Assembly: GCA_903877945.1 (NCBI GenBank)
Contig: CAIRFY010000609.1
Location: forward strand, 1-5,837
Origin: an uncultured Oscillochloris sp.
Lineage (GTDB): Bacteria > Chloroflexota > Chloroflexia > Chloroflexales > Chloroflexaceae
Length of the DNA stretch: 5,837 nt
Reading direction: 5' to 3'
Under the pieces are notes generated by a model, which ran no database searches, was not told where the DNA came from, and worked only from the letters and a program-made list of their open reading frames with translations. This document shows positions 5,319 through 5,837 of this stretch, piece by piece; within the stretch, counting starts at the first letter, position 1; each line of letters opens with the position of its first letter. The position numbers and the translations under genes are program-made.

Positions 5319-5365
5319 CCAAGACGTGAAGACGTAAAAATTCTTTGTGATCCTTCGCGCCTTGG
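5319..5365. repeat. Degenerate palindromic intergenic repeat
   Basis: CCAAGACGTGAAG (5319-5331) pairs with CTTCGCGCCTTGG (5353-5365) with one mismatch and one G-T pair. Weaker inner pairing of ACGTAAA with TTTGTGA extends the hairpin to a small AT-rich loop. The sequence resembles the 'CCAAG-ACG-GAAG ... CTTC-CG-CTTGG' palindromes scattered between genes in many bacterial genomes. It has no coding content. Confidence 0.6.
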
Positions 5366-5392
5366 ACATGGTTCGTAGATACTTTACAGTTT

Positions 5393-5432
5393 GTCGCCGG
5401 GCAGCCCTCACCCCCAGCCCCTCTCCCTCACG
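5393..5432. repeat. Truncated second copy of the C-rich element
   Basis: Positions 5405-5432 match the left arm and loop of the 116-bp element (5016-5043) at 27 of 28 bases. The preceding GTCGCCGGGCAG (5393-5404) matches the reverse complement of 5069-5080 with one change. The opposite arm and both terminal repeats are missing, so only part of a related element remains. To its right lies a 25-codon open stretch (5438-5515) of uncertain meaning. Confidence 0.65.
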
Positions 5433-5511
5433 ATGTAGTCTTCGTTATTGTCTCGCACCGATCCCTGATTGCTGAGGCCGGCCCATTTGATCGTCGGCAT
5501 AGGAAAACAGC

Positions 5512-5546
5512 TTGACGCGAGGTGAGCTGTACTCACCTCACGTCAA
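5512..5546 (-). terminator. Terminator of the transporter gene
   Basis: Arms 5512-5526 and 5532-5546 form a stem of 14 paired bases with one mismatch around CTGTA. On the minus strand it starts 16 bases past the stop codon at 5563 and is followed by GCTGTTTTCC. The T-run is short and offset by three bases, but position and stem strength support termination. Confidence 0.72.
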
Positions 5547-5562
5547 CCCTGCTCATGAGCGA

Positions 5563-5837
5563 CTAGGCACGTGTAGCGGTAGATGTCAGGCGGCGCTTCC
5601 GATCCGAGCTGACGACCACATAGATCAGGCTGACGACGCCCCAGGCGACCGCCACGCCCAGCGCGATATAGCCGGTCTGCGCGGTCGTGCCACCAGCGGC
5701 GAAGGCCAGATAGAAGATCGTCACGATCATCAGCAGATTGGTGACCAGCCCCACGGCCGGGATGATCATATGCAGGAAGATGTTGCGCTCGGGTCGGCTC
5801 CAGAAGGCAATGATCGTCCAAATGCAGATCAGGGCAT
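5563..5837 (-). CDS. C-terminal fragment of a multi-pass membrane transporter, probably APC-type permease
   Basis: The reading frame enters from beyond the right edge and ends in TAG at 5563-5565, leaving the last 90 residues. It begins ALICIWTIIAFWSRPER, the end of a membrane helix plus a basic cytoplasmic loop. Two long hydrophobic helices follow (about fragment residues 23-47 and 54-76), then a basic tail (SSDRKRRLTSTATRA). The order of helix, short charged loop 'RPERN', helix pair and basic tail is that of the C-terminus of amino-acid/polyamine/organocation permeases. Substrate-binding helices lie outside the window, so the substrate is unknown. The internal ATG at 5767-5769 is not the start, because the frame stays open to the edge. 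A good terminator follows at 5512-5546, so this is the last gene of its transcript. Other secondary transporters remain possible. Confidence 0.7.
   Translation of the reverse strand, partial: ALICIWTIIAFWSRPERNIFLHMIIPAVGLVTNLLMIVTIFYLAFAAGGTTAQTGYIALGVAVAWGVVSLIYVVVSSDRKRRLTSTATRA

Noticed and set aside
5313..5340. TTGACA, 16 bases, TAAAAA as a + strand promoter
   Set aside because: The -10 half belongs to the palindromic repeat at 5319-5365 and no gene follows on the + strand, so the match is probably incidental.
5016..5432. The repeated C-rich units as a CRISPR array
   Set aside because: There are only two copies, 390 bases apart, one of them a half-copy; there are no regular spacers and no cas genes.
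5543..5821. Minus-strand frame of 92 codons overlapping the transporter
   Set aside because: The product is Arg/Gly/His-rich without membrane segments; the frame at 5563-5837 encodes clean hydrophobic helices and is the real one.

Overview
The window carries housekeeping and membrane-protein genes of a GC-rich bacterium, plus a stretch of repeat-rich debris near its right end. An RNase J, a separate GatC, a family 4 Fe-S uracil-DNA glycosylase and C-rich palindromes built on CCCTCACCCCC together suggest Chloroflexota (a Chloroflexus/Roseiflexus-like organism). That placement is inference; nothing here proves it.

Layout. Positions 1-141 hold only small inverted repeats. On the + strand follow a CDP-alcohol phosphatidyltransferase (142-762), gatC (807-1097) and a small unrecognised four-helix membrane protein (1210-1659) whose start codon sits just behind a nested hairpin (1158-1194). 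A strong hairpin (1685-1715) separates these genes from a convergent minus-strand group. Read in their own direction, these are a family 4 uracil-DNA glycosylase (4892 to 4251) with a clear -10 box, a two-helix protein with a PH-like tail (4163 to 3609), and ribonuclease J (3420 to 1744). The gap between the last two contains hairpins and a + strand intrinsic terminator that no + strand gene explains.

Positions 4893-5562 have no intact gene. They hold the glycosylase promoter, a 116-bp non-coding transposable element with 18-bp terminal inverted repeats and a 10-bp target duplication, a 63-codon coding relic, a degenerate hairpin repeat, a partial second copy of the same C-rich element, and a terminator. 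The terminator serves a membrane transporter gene (minus strand, 5837 to 5563) that is cut off by the window edge.

How the genes relate: they do not form one pathway. They cover membrane lipid headgroup transfer, tRNA-dependent amidation, RNA decay and base-excision repair. No new multi-gene system is evident. The points most worth a second look are the small MITE-like element with its precise footprint, the beta-clamp-like C-terminus of the glycosylase, the hairpin leader before the unknown membrane protein, and the orphan terminator upstream of RNase J.
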